Assembly (NCBI GenBank): GCA_015067025.1
Contig: SVNC01000002.1
Coordinates: 1-64,000, forward strand
From: Oscillospiraceae bacterium
GTDB taxonomy: Bacteria > Bacillota > Clostridia > Oscillospirales > Ruminococcaceae
Direction of reading: 5' to 3'
DNA: 64,000 nt
Part shown: in pieces, positions 42,482 to 51,451 of the stretch
Layout of the letters: every line of letters begins with the position of its first letter
Numbering within the stretch: the first letter of the stretch is position 1
The notes under the pieces: model-generated
Databases searched by the model: none
Seen by the model: the letters and a program-made list of their open reading frames with translations, nothing else
Told to the model about the DNA's origin: nothing
Program-made: the position numbers and the translations under genes

Positions 42482-43408
42482 TTACTGAAATTTGCTTTGC
42501 AGATATTCTTCAGCAAAGTGCACTGCAACTGCGCCATCAGCGGCAGCAGTAACGACCTGACGTAAGGGTTTTGTACGGATATCACCAGCAGCAAAAACAC
42601 CTTCTATACTGGTTTTAGTGGTTTCATCCGCAATAATGTATCCGTTATCATCAAGGGATATGTTATTCTTTAAAAAGTCTGTAGCCGGTTTTCGTCCTAT
42701 GCTTATAAAGACGCCATCACAGAAAATCTCCGAAGTGTTTTCTGTTATTTTGTTTTTAATTTTCAATCCCTCGACTTTGTTTTCTGCGATAAACTCCGTT
42801 ACAATAGTATTCCATAAAAATTGTACATTTACAGCCTGCATAAGTGGTTTGTGATAGATTTTTTCAGCTCTTAGAGCATCTCTTCTGTGAATGAGATATA
42901 CTTTTTTTACGAGTCTTGATAGATAAAGAGCATCCGCAACAGCAGAGTTGCCACCACCGATAACTGCAACAGTTTTATCTTTATAAAATCTTCCGTCACA
43001 GTGTGCACAGTAATGAATACCTTTCCCTATAAGATTGCTTTCGTTTTCTATACCAAGTTCCTTGGGGTTTGCGCCCGTCGCTATAATAACTGTTTTACAA
43101 AGATATGTGGCGTTCGTGGTTGTTATCTTTTTTATTTTATCTGAAAAATCAACCGATGACACTTCTGAGTATTCTGTTTTAGCTCCAAAACGTTCAGCAC
43201 CCTTCTGCATTTTCATACCGAGGGTAAATCCGTCTATTCCTTCATCAAAACCCGGATAGTTATCTATATCACCTGTAAGAGTCATCTGACCGCCTGCTGA
43301 TATCTTTTCGAGTAACAGCGAATCAAGTCCGGCTCTTGCAGCGTAGAGTGCGGCGGTATATCCTGCAGGACCTCCGCCTATTATAATTATATCATAGATA
43401 TGTTCCAT
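42482..43408 (-). CDS. trxB: thioredoxin-disulfide reductase
   Basis: A 308-residue flavoprotein that passes electrons to thioredoxin. FAD motif GGGPAGYTAALYAARAG; redox site C134-A-H-C137 in IHYCAHCDGRFY, where CATC is usual; nucleotide motif GGGNSAVADALYL with HRRD after it. The RRxxxR-like NADPH signature is present as HRRDALRAE, so NADPH is likely. Divergent from the Crp/Fnr gene. Confidence 0.92.
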   Translation of the reverse strand: MEHIYDIIIIGGGPAGYTAALYAARAGLDSLLLEKISAGGQMTLTGDIDNYPGFDEGIDGFTLGMKMQKGAERFGAKTEYSEVSSVDFSDKIKKITTTNATYLCKTVIIATGANPKELGIENESNLIGKGIHYCAHCDGRFYKDKTVAVIGGGNSAVADALYLSRLVKKVYLIHRRDALRAEKIYHKPLMQAVNVQFLWNTIVTEFIAENKVEGLKIKNKITENTSEIFCDGVFISIGRKPATDFLKNNISLDDNGYIIADETTKTSIEGVFAAGDIRTKPLRQVVTAAADGAVAVHFAEEYLQSKFQ

Positions 43409-43447
43409 AAGTTTTGATATTCCTTTCCTACAAAGCGTTTTGTATTA

Positions 43448-43476
43448 TTGACTTTTCTTCCCGGGGGGAGTAAAAT
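43448..43476 (+). promoter_or_regulatory. promoter of the Crp/Fnr gene
   Basis: TTGACT (43448-43453), 17-bp spacer containing CCCGGGGGG, TAAAAT (43471-43476), 33 bp before the ATG. Confidence 0.65.
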
Positions 43477-43509
43477 AAAAATATACCTGTATTTCAAGGA
43501 GAAAATAAA

Positions 43510-44184
43510 ATGTCAAGAGCAATGTTTGAACCTATATTTAAAGATAACTTTCCCTTCTGGGACAAAATATCGGAGGGCGAAAAGAATTATATCTGTGAAA
43601 ACTCTTTTGCTTTAACTTATCCGAAGGGAACAACGGTACACGACGGCACAGAGTGTTCAGGCGTGTTCTTTGTGCGTTCAGGGTGTTTGAGAGTTTACAT
43701 TATGTCTGATGAAGGGAAGGATATAACGTTATATCGACTTCATTCAGGCGATATGTGTATGCTTGCGGCATCCTGTGTGTTGCAGTCGATAACTTTTGAT
43801 GTGCTGATAGATGCCGAAGAAAACAGTGAGTGTTATATAGTAAGCGGTTCGGCGTTTTCATCTGTTTCGGAAAATAATCCCGATATAAAGATATTTGCTC
43901 TTGAAACCGCCGTAAACCGTTTTTCAGATGTTATGTGGGTAATGCAACAAATACTTTTTATGAGTATGGATAAGCGACTTGCCATTTTCCTTCTCGACGA
44001 AAGTACAAGAACAGGCTCGGATGTTATAACACTTACTCACGAACAGATCGCAAAATATATGGGCTCTGCCCGTGAGGTCGTTTCTCGCACGTTAAAATAT
44101 TTTTCAAGTGAGAAAATTGTAGAGGTGTCTCGAAAGGGTGTAAGAATACTTGATATGAAGAGGCTGAGAGCCTTAGTCCTCTAA
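43510..44184 (+). CDS. Crp/Fnr family transcriptional regulator
   Basis: A 224-residue regulator. A cyclic-nucleotide-like beta-barrel (about 25-115), dimer helix and winged helix-turn-helix with LTHEQIAKYMGSAREVVSRTLKYF are clear. FNR-type N-terminal Fe-S cysteines are absent, though several Cys occur at 55-105, so the signal is unknown. Neighbours are thioredoxin, its reductase, superoxide reductase and peroxiredoxin, pointing to redox control. Its last 12 bp overlap the convergent trxA gene. Confidence 0.88.
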   Translation: MSRAMFEPIFKDNFPFWDKISEGEKNYICENSFALTYPKGTTVHDGTECSGVFFVRSGCLRVYIMSDEGKDITLYRLHSGDMCMLAASCVLQSITFDVLIDAEENSECYIVSGSAFSSVSENNPDIKIFALETAVNRFSDVMWVMQQILFMSMDKRLAIFLLDESTRTGSDVITLTHEQIAKYMGSAREVVSRTLKYFSSEKIVEVSRKGVRILDMKRLRALVL

Positions 44185-44481
44185 CATTGCTAAAATCTGT
44201 GCTTTGGGTCTTGCCCCCACTGATTGATTTGCAATTTCACCATTCTTCATTACTACCAGCATAGGGATACTTGATACATAGAATTGCTGAGCAAGCTCAG
44301 GTTCATCGTCTACGTTGATTTTTCCTACAAGATACTGAGGGTTTTCTTCTGCAATTTCTTCAACTATAGGAGATACCATACGGCAAGGACCGCACCAATC
44401 TGCGTAGAAGTCGAGCAGTACAGGCTTATTGCTGTTTTTGATTTCCTCAAAATTGTTTATGTTTACTTTCATAACTGACAT
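44173..44481 (-). CDS. trxA: thioredoxin
   Basis: A 102-residue disulfide reductant with the active site WCGPCRM and the cis-Pro loop SSIPML. GGAAG lies 8 bases before the ATG. Single-gene unit with its own promoter and a palindrome just upstream of the -35. Confidence 0.93.
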   Translation of the reverse strand: MSVMKVNINNFEEIKNSNKPVLLDFYADWCGPCRMVSPIVEEIAEENPQYLVGKINVDDEPELAQQFYVSSIPMLVVMKNGEIANQSVGARPKAQILAMLED

Positions 44482-44540
44482 ATTGTTTACTTCCTTTCTG
44501 TTTTGGGCTTGTTGGAAAGCTTATTTAACTTTCTGATTTT

Positions 44541-44569
44541 ATTATACCCATAATTTGTGCTTTTTTCAG
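44541..44569 (-). promoter_or_regulatory. trxA promoter
   Basis: Minus strand CTGAAA (44564-44569), 17-bp spacer, TATAAT (44541-44546); expected start near 44534. The weak -35 fits an activated promoter. Confidence 0.6.
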
Positions 44570-44581
44570 TGACAAAGTCAC
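44569..44581. promoter_or_regulatory. GTGAC-aaa-GTCAC palindrome at the trxA promoter
   Basis: The perfect palindrome GTGACAAAGTCAC resembles Crp/Fnr half-sites (TGTGA/TCACA). Its centre lies about 41 bp upstream of the expected trxA start, the class II activator position. The adjacent Crp/Fnr gene is the obvious candidate. Confidence 0.5.
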
Positions 44582-44839
44582 AAAATTACAAAAACCGCTG
44601 TTTTATCATCGGCTTTGCTTTTATAGTATATTTGTTTTAAATTTTTTTTTGAGTATCTTACATAGAATATAAAGCTGATACACGTTATTACCTGGAATAC
44701 AGAGGAGTAGCGTGTAGCAAGGCCAATCTCAACCTGTAGCCCTATTAGACGTTACATTTCATACGAACGTTTTGTCTATTGAGCCGTATTGTGTATAGTA
44801 TTCATAAATTTGCAGAAAAGTCAAGTGATGCATGGGGTT
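44582..44839. other. intergenic region without a recognised gene
   Basis: About 260 bp, partly less AT-rich (44690-44790) than typical spacers here. On the minus strand TTGACT (44816-44821 region) with a TACTAT-like -10 could start an RNA running through GGGCTACAGGTTGAGATTGG to an A/T-rich end near 44640. No ORF, tRNA or known RNA motif was recognised. Confidence 0.3.
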
Positions 44840-45328
44840 TTACGAACTTTTTACATACATTTGTATAATTTCAGCTACTTCTTTTTTTGCAAAGAAGTAT
44901 TTATCCAGCCATATAGCAGCTTCTTCTGCGGCTTTTGTTTGTTGCTCAGGATAAGCAACATTCCAACAGTGAAAATGGCTTCCTATCCACATTCTTGTTT
45001 GTATGGAATCAAAGCTCTCGTTGTTTGTTGATATATCAATTGTGAGATTTTCACCGAACAGCTTTGTTTCATCGGATTTATTTATATAATTCAACAGGTG
45101 ATTTGTAGAGAATATGGTTTTGTCATTCTTGATCAGATATGCATGAGGTTTAAAGTAAACAAAATAGTCTGAGCTGTTATCACGGCTTGTCTCAATGTTT
45201 ATTACGATATCAGCGCCGTTAATGTGTGATCTTATCTGTTTTTTTGATTTTATATACTTAAATCCGTGTTTTTGGTATTTTTCACATAATTGTATGCAAG
45301 CACAGTCAAAAGCGTCCTTTGCTAACAT
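44840..45328 (-). CDS. unknown 162-residue protein
   Basis: A soluble alpha/beta protein beginning MLAKDAFDCACIQLCEKY, with a middle of beta strands (GADIVINIETSRDNSS) and a Trp-rich stretch (RMWIGSHFHCWNV), then a helical end. I do not recognise the family. AAGGAGATATTC upstream of the ATG is a good ribosome site. It follows a terminator and appears to be a single-gene unit, possibly accessory. Confidence 0.6.
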   Translation of the reverse strand: MLAKDAFDCACIQLCEKYQKHGFKYIKSKKQIRSHINGADIVINIETSRDNSSDYFVYFKPHAYLIKNDKTIFSTNHLLNYINKSDETKLFGENLTIDISTNNESFDSIQTRMWIGSHFHCWNVAYPEQQTKAAEEAAIWLDKYFFAKKEVAEIIQMYVKSS

Positions 45329-45354
45329 TATGAATATCTCCTTTTTATTAGATC

Positions 45355-45380
45355 AAAGCCACCACTTTTGTGGTGGCTTT
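45355..45380 (-). terminator. terminator of the rpoD operon
   Basis: AAAGCCACCAC-tttt-GTGGTGGCTTT is a perfect 11-bp stem right after the rrf2 stop. On the minus strand the trailing T-run is within the stem end. Confidence 0.65.
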
Positions 45381-45385
45381 GAAAA

Positions 45386-45781
45386 TCACATTTTACTGAA
45401 TTTTAGTTTTTTTAACTCCTCGCATACCATATCTGAAATTCTTTGGAAAGCGTGCTGGTATGTACAGGGGAGACCGTTTTCGCATCTTGTACAGTTATAT
45501 TCTCCATCAAGACAACGGCTGAAGCGATATATGCCTTCCATTGTTTCGACTACATCATATACCGATAATTCATTTAAATTAGTAGTAAGCTCGTAGCCGC
45601 CCTTTGTACCCTTATAGGATGTTACAATAGCACCTGAGCTTAATTTTCTCAGTATCTTCATTGCGAAGTTTGAGGGTACATTAGTATTTTCCGAAATTGT
45701 GGTAGCATCATATCTGCCTTTATTCTTAGCAAGAAAATCAACTATTCTGATTGCGTAATCGGTTTCTAATGTTATATGCAT
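45386..45781 (-). CDS. Rrf2 family transcriptional regulator
   Basis: A 131-residue winged-helix regulator opening MHITLETDYAIRIVDFLA, with TKGGYELT. Four cysteines at 90, 97, 100 and 106 (C-x6-C-x2-C-x5-C) could bind an Fe-S cluster, as in IscR and NsrR. It lies 25 bp after rpoD on the same strand and before the operon terminator, so it may be co-transcribed. No isc or suf genes are near. Confidence 0.88.
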   Translation of the reverse strand: MHITLETDYAIRIVDFLAKNKGRYDATTISENTNVPSNFAMKILRKLSSGAIVTSYKGTKGGYELTTNLNELSVYDVVETMEGIYRFSRCLDGEYNCTRCENGLPCTYQHAFQRISDMVCEELKKLKFSKM

Positions 45782-45806
45782 TTAATCAATTCCTTAAATT
45801 AGTGTA

Positions 45807-46886
45807 TCAGTTATCAAGGAAATCCTTGAGTTTTTTACTTCTTGAAGGGTGTCTGAGCTTTCTTAACGCCTTTGCTTCAATCTGTCTGATTCGTTCACGG
45901 GTAACGTTGAATTCCTTGCCAACCTCTTCAAGAGTTCTGGGTCTACCGTCTTCAAGACCGAAACGGAGTCTTAATACCTTTGCTTCTCTGTCGGTAAGAC
46001 TGTCGAGAATTTCATTAAGCTGTTCCTTAAGAAGTGTTCTTGAAGCGGCCTCTGCAGGTGCAGGAGCATCTTCGTCGGGAATAAAATCGCCTAAATGGCT
46101 GTCTTCTTCTTCGCCGATGGGGGTTTCAAGAGAAACAGGATCTTGGGAAATACGGATGATTTCACGTACTCTTTCTACAGAGATTCCGAGTTTGTCTGCA
46201 ATTTCCTTAGGTGTTGCTTCGTGGCCGTTTTCGTGGAGAAGTTGGTTAGAGACCTTCTTTACCTTTGTGATTGTTTCTACCATATGAACAGGAATACGAA
46301 TAGTTCTTGCCTGATCAGCAATGGAACGAGTGATAGCCTGTCTTATCCACCATGTAGCGTAAGTAGAAAATTTGTATCCCTTTGTATGATCGAACTTTTC
46401 TACCGCTTTGATAAGACCAAGGTTACCTTCCTGGATAAGATCAAGGAATTGCATACCTCTGCCAACATATCTTTTAGCGATGCTGACAACAAGTCGTAAG
46501 TTAGCTTCGCTAAGACGTTTTCTTGCATATTTATCTCCCTGAGCCATACGTGTTGCAAGCTCTATTTCCTCTTCCTGTGAGAGCAGGGGAACACGTCCGA
46601 TTTCCTTAAGGTAGATTTTTACAGGGTCGTCAATAGCGATACCATCATTTGAAAGCGAGGTTTCAAAATCATCAGGGTCAGTAAAATCAAACGCTGTATC
46701 CAATTCTTCGTCTGCTGAAAAATCATCTATAACCTTGATGTTACTGTTTTCAAAATCTTCATAAAGTTTATTTATTTCGTCTGCATCAAAGTCAAGTTCT
46801 TCAAGAACGTCTGTAATTTCCTTTGTGGTAAGCTTTCCGTGTTGTTTACCATGATTTATAAGTTCGTCAATTTTCTTTTCTACCAT
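45807..46886 (-). CDS. rpoD: primary sigma factor RpoD (sigma-A)
   Basis: A 359-residue housekeeping sigma factor. Region 1.1 is N-terminal ([20 protein letters not shown]). Region 2 has the signature [20 protein letters not shown], -10 recognition [10 protein letters not shown], region 3 [15 protein letters not shown], and region 4 [29 protein letters not shown]. All intact. It explains the many TTGACA/TATAAT promoters in the window. Second to dnaG. Confidence 0.96.
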   Translation of the reverse strand: MVEKKIDELINHGKQHGKLTTKEITDVLEELDFDADEINKLYEDFENSNIKVIDDFSADEELDTAFDFTDPDDFETSLSNDGIAIDDPVKIYLKEIGRVPLLSQEEEIELATRMAQGDKYARKRLSEANLRLVVSIAKRYVGRGMQFLDLIQEGNLGLIKAVEKFDHTKGYKFSTYATWWIRQAITRSIADQARTIRIPVHMVETITKVKKVSNQLLHENGHEATPKEIADKLGISVERVREIIRISQDPVSLETPIGEEEDSHLGDFIPDEDAPAPAEAASRTLLKEQLNEILDSLTDREAKVLRLRFGLEDGRPRTLEEVGKEFNVTRERIRQIEAKALRKLRHPSRSKKLKDFLDN

Positions 46887-46928
46887 TTTTTATTTCCTTT
46901 CTTTATGGCTTTTTAGCTGTCTTTGTTT

Positions 46929-48686
46929 TTATTTATCGTCTTTCATTTTGTTTGCATAAGCAAGTAATTCAGAAGCAGACATATCTTCAAATTTTTTCTG
47001 ACTTTTTTTCTGTCGGAATTTTAAAAGATTATTTATATAATCGTTGAGACGGTCAATACTATAAGGTAGATCGTTACCATCTCTTATAATTTTAGCGATT
47101 GCAGATATTTCTTCAGGTTCATGGCTTTCGCCCAATACGGCTAAATTTGTGTTTTCTCCGCCATCAATAAGGATGCATAGTTCCATAAACAAGCGACGAT
47201 TAAATTCAGTCGGAAAATCATCCGGTGTAATTTTTTCGCAAATCTTCTTTTTAAAATCAGGTGAGTGGAAGAGATATGCTATAATTCCTCTTTCTGCCTG
47301 AACTTCAACAGGATATTTAGACGCTTCGGGATTTACTTTGTCCTTTTTGGGATATCCTGAAACGATTTCCTGCCTATATTCTTTTTCTCTTGCATTGTTC
47401 TGTTTTTTTATAGCTTGTGCTACAGCAGTTTCGATAGTTGCTCTGTTTATATCGCTATAAGCGGAGACATCTGCTATATAAACGGCTCTGTCTATTGAAC
47501 TATGAACAGTTGAAATAAAAGCTACGCATTTTTTCAGAAAATCAGCTTTTCCTTGAGGGTTAGTTATATCAGAGGTTGCTTTTATTTTATCAAGTTCATA
47601 TTCCATTGCAGGTGACGCTTTATCAATCTGCAATGCAAAGGCATCGCTTCCAAACTTTTTAATGAATTCGTCTGGATCTTTGGCACCTTTTATCTGCAGT
47701 ATTTTTGCGTTTATGCCAACCTTATCGAGAATATTTATAGCTCTTGCGGTGGCTTTTTTTCCGGCATCGTCACTATCGTAGGCGAGAGTAACCTCTTTAA
47801 AGTTCTGATTTGCAATAACTCTTGCATGGCTGTCTGTTATCGCAGTACCGCAGGTCGCCACAGCATTGGTAAAACCTGCCTGGTGCATTGCTATGACGTC
47901 AAGGTTTCCTTCACACATAATAAGGTTGGTTTTACCCGAATTTTTTGCATGGTTCATACTGTAGAGGTATGTGCTTTTATTATATACGGGTGTTGCTTTT
48001 GTATTAAGGTATTTTCTTGTATCATCTCCACCGATTACTCGGCCGGAAAAACCAACTATATTTCCTCTTAAATCAAAAAATGGAAACATTACTCTGTATC
48101 TGAAAAAATCGTATGTGTTGTTATTTCTTTGAGATTTAACGCCAAGCGACGCATCTGTAATTTCAGCATCATTAAATCCGAGGGAATTAAGGTGGTTTGT
48201 CAATAACGACCAGTCGTTAGGTGCATAACCAAGACCATAAATTCTTATTGTATGAGTGGAAAGACCGCGACTATACAGATAATCAAGTCCTTCTTTTCCT
48301 TGAGGGGAGAAGAGGTATTGGTGATAGAATTTTCCTGCCTCTCTGTTCATTTCAAGGATTCTTGCACGAATTTTCGTTCCTTCATCGCCACCGTCTTCAG
48401 GCATTGGTATACCGGCACGCTGTGCTAAAAAACGAATACTTTCCATATAGTCCAAATGTTCATACAAACGTATAAAATTTATTACGTCACCTGCCGCACC
48501 ACAGCCAAAACAATAAAAACTTTGGGTCGCCATATATATGTGACAGGATGGTGTTTTTTCCGAGTGGAAAGGACAGTTACAAACATAGTCTGTACCCGAT
48601 TTTTTTAAAGGAACATATGAAGAAATGACGTCGTATATATCGTTACTTTCTCTTACTTTTGAAAGAAAATCTTCCGATAATCTCAT
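46929..48686 (-). CDS. dnaG: DNA primase
   Basis: A 585-residue primase. The zinc finger uses C38, H41, C59 and C62 (CPFHSEKTPSC ... CFGCG). The RNA polymerase core has YGLGYAPNDW and GFSGRVIGGDDTRKYLN, and the Toprim site has LIMCEGNLDVIAMHQAG and YDSDDAGKKA. The C-terminal helicase-binding region is divergent, as usual. It precedes rpoD in the macromolecular synthesis operon. Confidence 0.95.
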   Translation of the reverse strand: MRLSEDFLSKVRESNDIYDVISSYVPLKKSGTDYVCNCPFHSEKTPSCHIYMATQSFYCFGCGAAGDVINFIRLYEHLDYMESIRFLAQRAGIPMPEDGGDEGTKIRARILEMNREAGKFYHQYLFSPQGKEGLDYLYSRGLSTHTIRIYGLGYAPNDWSLLTNHLNSLGFNDAEITDASLGVKSQRNNNTYDFFRYRVMFPFFDLRGNIVGFSGRVIGGDDTRKYLNTKATPVYNKSTYLYSMNHAKNSGKTNLIMCEGNLDVIAMHQAGFTNAVATCGTAITDSHARVIANQNFKEVTLAYDSDDAGKKATARAINILDKVGINAKILQIKGAKDPDEFIKKFGSDAFALQIDKASPAMEYELDKIKATSDITNPQGKADFLKKCVAFISTVHSSIDRAVYIADVSAYSDINRATIETAVAQAIKKQNNAREKEYRQEIVSGYPKKDKVNPEASKYPVEVQAERGIIAYLFHSPDFKKKICEKITPDDFPTEFNRRLFMELCILIDGGENTNLAVLGESHEPEEISAIAKIIRDGNDLPYSIDRLNDYINNLLKFRQKKSQKKFEDMSASELLAYANKMKDDK

Positions 48687-48700
48687 TATTCTTCCTTTCT

Positions 48701-49699
48701 TTAATAGGACCAGCTTTTAGGTATACAAAGCTCTTTAAAATAATCTACCGCAAAGTCATCCGTCATACCGCTGATAAAGTCGCAGATTGCACGTTCTATA
48801 CCGTCTTTTTCTGCAATCTTCTTAAACAGGTCGGGGAGAGCATCGGGAGTTTTAAGAAAATAGTTGTATAAATATTCTACAACGATACGGGCTTTGCCTT
48901 TTTCCTCGTTGGTAGTGGGAGCAAAGTAAACCTTTTCAAACATAAAAGCTCTCAGTTCATCGTGAGCTTTTTGAGTTTCGTTATCATATTTTATTACATC
49001 TGAACTGTTTTCAATAATTGATGAAATAAGAGTGGTTATTCTTTCGCTTTTGGTTGCACCAAGGATTCTTACCGGCATTTCAGGAAGATCCTCCTGCTTT
49101 ATAACACCGCCTCTTATTGAATCTTCTATGTCATGATTTATGTAAGCTATCTTATCGCTGAATTTTACGATCTGACCTTCAAGAGTCTTTGCAACAGCAT
49201 TTGTGTGGCAGATGATTCCGTCTATAACCTCTTTTGTGAGATTCAGACCTTCTCCATTTTTTTCTATTACTTCAACCACACGTTTACTCTGAAGATAATG
49301 CTTGAAACCGCCGGGATAGAGTGCATCGAGAACTCTTTCGCCGTCATGTCCGAAGGGAGTATGACCAAGGTCGTGACCTAAGGCTATAGCTTCTGTAAGA
49401 TCTTCGTTTAAGCGTAAGGCTCTTGCAATCGTTCTTGCTATCTGTGACACTTCAAGAGTGTGGGTGAGTCTTGTTCTGTAATGGTCAGATTTGGGGATTA
49501 AGAAGACCTGAGTTTTATGCTTTAATCTTCTGAAAGCATTGCAGTGGATTATTCTGTCACGATCTCTTTGAAAATCTGTGCGTATGTCACAAGGGTTTTC
49601 GTATACTTTTCTGCCATTTGTATCAGTGCTTTTACAGGCGTAATCTGACAGGGTGTTTTTTTCGATGTCTTCGGTTATTTCTCTTGGTAATCTGTTCAT
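48701..49699 (-). CDS. dgt: dGTPase-like HD hydrolase
   Basis: A 332-residue deoxynucleotide triphosphohydrolase of the short dgt-type-2 class. The ATG at 49699 follows GGGAG; an upstream start at 49762 would add unconserved residues. HD motifs are FRRLKHKTQVF, RTRLTHTLEVSQIAR and LGHDLGHTPFGHDGE. It starts the dgt-dnaG-rpoD run, with 14 bp to dnaG, common in clostridia. Confidence 0.9.
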   Translation of the reverse strand: MNRLPREITEDIEKNTLSDYACKSTDTNGRKVYENPCDIRTDFQRDRDRIIHCNAFRRLKHKTQVFLIPKSDHYRTRLTHTLEVSQIARTIARALRLNEDLTEAIALGHDLGHTPFGHDGERVLDALYPGGFKHYLQSKRVVEVIEKNGEGLNLTKEVIDGIICHTNAVAKTLEGQIVKFSDKIAYINHDIEDSIRGGVIKQEDLPEMPVRILGATKSERITTLISSIIENSSDVIKYDNETQKAHDELRAFMFEKVYFAPTTNEEKGKARIVVEYLYNYFLKTPDALPDLFKKIAEKDGIERAICDFISGMTDDFAVDYFKELCIPKSWSY

Positions 49700-49739
49700 C
49701 AAAAAATCACTCCCTGGATAAAAGCTTAATAAATAAGTT

Positions 49740-49776
49740 TCGCAAGTGAAATTTATCCTCAAAATATCACTTGCGA
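49740..49776 (-). terminator. inverted repeat after yigZ
   Basis: TCGCAAGTGA (49740-49749) and TCACTTGCGA (49767-49776) are perfect 10-bp complements with a 17-nt loop. T-rich but broken tail on the minus strand. It lies between yigZ and dgt. Confidence 0.5.
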
Positions 49777-49820
49777 TTTTCTGTTTATATATACTTGTGT
49801 TTGCAAAAAAAGTCCTTTTT

Positions 49821-50444
49821 TTAAAATTCTTTATATCCTTTGTCGATAAATTCTATTTCTACTTTTCCGTTGCACTTGTCTATCAGTTTTTCTTTAAGCA
49901 TTTGTGTGTTTTCTGATTTTACATCAAGATACACACTTACATTGTCTGCATATTCGGTATTTCTGATTATAGCCTCGTATTCTGCGGCAATGGCTGCTAT
50001 ATTACCGTAAAAGGTGTAATCGACGATTATTTTCAGACTGTCAGCAATTTCCATTGTAAGAATATCAGCGGCGTCAAGAGCGATAGATGCACCTTTTGAA
50101 TAAGCTCTTACAAGACCACCCGCACCAAGCATTATTCCGCCGAAATATCTTGTAACAACACAAGCAATATCGGTAACGCCGGTTTTGCTGAGCACATCGT
50201 AGATAGGAACACCGGCAGTTCCGCCGGGTTCTCCGTCATCGCTATGACGGGCAGTATTATTATCTCTTAATATATAAGCGTAGCAGTTGTGGGTTGCTTT
50301 TCGGTGCATTGCTCTTATTTCGTTTATGAAATCAACAGCTTCCTGTTCTGTAGTAACAGGGCATAGGTATCCTATAAATTCGGATTTCTTTTCGATAAAG
50401 GACGCTTCACAGCGGTTTCTGATTGTTTTATAGCTCAAAGCCAA
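49821..50444 (-). CDS. YigZ/IMPACT family protein
   Basis: A 207-residue protein with the family signature KATHNCYAYILR, HSDDGEPGGTAGVPIYDVL and RYFGGIMLGAGGLVRAYS. The C-terminal ferredoxin-like domain is DUF1949. The role is unsettled, linked to translation stress in eukaryotic IMPACT. 10 bp after the coiled-coil gene, last of the uvrC operon. Confidence 0.9.
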   Translation of the reverse strand: MALSYKTIRNRCEASFIEKKSEFIGYLCPVTTEQEAVDFINEIRAMHRKATHNCYAYILRDNNTARHSDDGEPGGTAGVPIYDVLSKTGVTDIACVVTRYFGGIMLGAGGLVRAYSKGASIALDAADILTMEIADSLKIIVDYTFYGNIAAIAAEYEAIIRNTEYADNVSVYLDVKSENTQMLKEKLIDKCNGKVEIEFIDKGYKEF

Positions 50445-50454
50445 CCTCCGCTAC

Positions 50455-50907
50455 TCAGCTCTTGTTGTTTCTGAGTGCACCGAGTGTTTTTCTTACATCG
50501 GCAATGTTACTTGTAAGAACATCCTCAAGTCGTGTGAGCATACCGTCTACATATACGTTTGTGGCGTTCTTGATTTCTTTTGATTTTGACTGTGCGGTTG
50601 TAAGTATATCGTGAGCTCTCTGCTGTGCCTGCTTTGTAATTGCTTCTTCAGAGATGAGCTTGTTTGCTTGTTCTTCTGCTTTTCTGAGAATGGAATTAGC
50701 TTCTGCCTTTGCATCGTTGATAATACCTCTGCGGTCGTCAACAAGGTGCTGAGCCTGTCTTATTTCTGTAGGGAGGTTAAGTCTTATCTGCTTGATATAT
50801 TCTCTGAATTGTTCAGCATCTACGCTTACTTTACCTTTCATAAGGGGGAGTTTTGTTGCCTGATCAAGTGTTTCATCCATAGAATCTAAAATTTCTTCAA
50901 TGCTCAT
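50455..50907 (-). CDS. coiled-coil protein (annotated ATPase/DivIVA-like in relatives)
   Basis: A 150-residue protein that is almost entirely helical, with a long coiled coil from about 50 to 135 (DAKAEANSILRKAEEQANKL). It has no nucleotide-binding motif. Similar proteins beside coaD in clostridia are labelled ATPase by default. Function unknown; a scaffold role near the division machinery is conjecture. 35 bp after coaD. Confidence 0.7.
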   Translation of the reverse strand: MSIEEILDSMDETLDQATKLPLMKGKVSVDAEQFREYIKQIRLNLPTEIRQAQHLVDDRRGIINDAKAEANSILRKAEEQANKLISEEAITKQAQQRAHDILTTAQSKSKEIKNATNVYVDGMLTRLEDVLTSNIADVRKTLGALRNNKS

Positions 50908-50942
50908 TTTTTCGTTCCTTTTCCTTTCTGTGTTGGTTGTGT

Positions 50943-51431
50943 TTAGTCCTTCTTAAGTCTTGTCGTAATTCTGTCAAGTATGCATTCGGGAACAAAGTCA
51001 CTGACATCACCGCCGAACATTGCGATTTGTTTTACCATACTTGAAGAAAGATATGTGTTTTCGCTTTTCGCTGTAAGGAATATAGTTTCAGCCTTATAGC
51101 AAAGTTTTCTGTTTGCCTGTGCCATCTGGAATTCATATTCAAAATCAGAAAGTGCCCGTAGACCTTTGACGATTACGTCTGCATTACGCTTATTAAAGTA
51201 ATCAATAAGAAGACCTTCATGACTGTCTATCTCTACGTTGGTAAGACCTTCAGCCTTTACTACCTCTTCTAAAAGCTGTTTTCTTTCTTCTATAGAGAAA
51301 GCAGAAGGCTTGGAAGGATTTACTGATACAAGAACAACGAGCTTATCAAATAGCTTTGATGCTCTTGAAATTATTTCTAAATGACCGTAGGTAACAGGGT
51401 CAAAGCTACCGGGATAAATTGCAAGCTTCAT
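50943..51431 (-). CDS. coaD: phosphopantetheine adenylyltransferase
   Basis: A 162-residue nucleotidyltransferase making dephospho-CoA. It has YPGSFDPVTYGHLEII with the TxGH motif, KGLRALSDFEYEFQMAQ, and the second motif LSSSMVKQIA (SSSxVR region). Length is normal. Typical neighbour of rsmD. Confidence 0.95.
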   Translation of the reverse strand: MKLAIYPGSFDPVTYGHLEIISRASKLFDKLVVLVSVNPSKPSAFSIEERKQLLEEVVKAEGLTNVEIDSHEGLLIDYFNKRNADVIVKGLRALSDFEYEFQMAQANRKLCYKAETIFLTAKSENTYLSSSMVKQIAMFGGDVSDFVPECILDRITTRLKKD

Positions 51432-51451
51432 TTTGTTATCATCCTTTCAGA

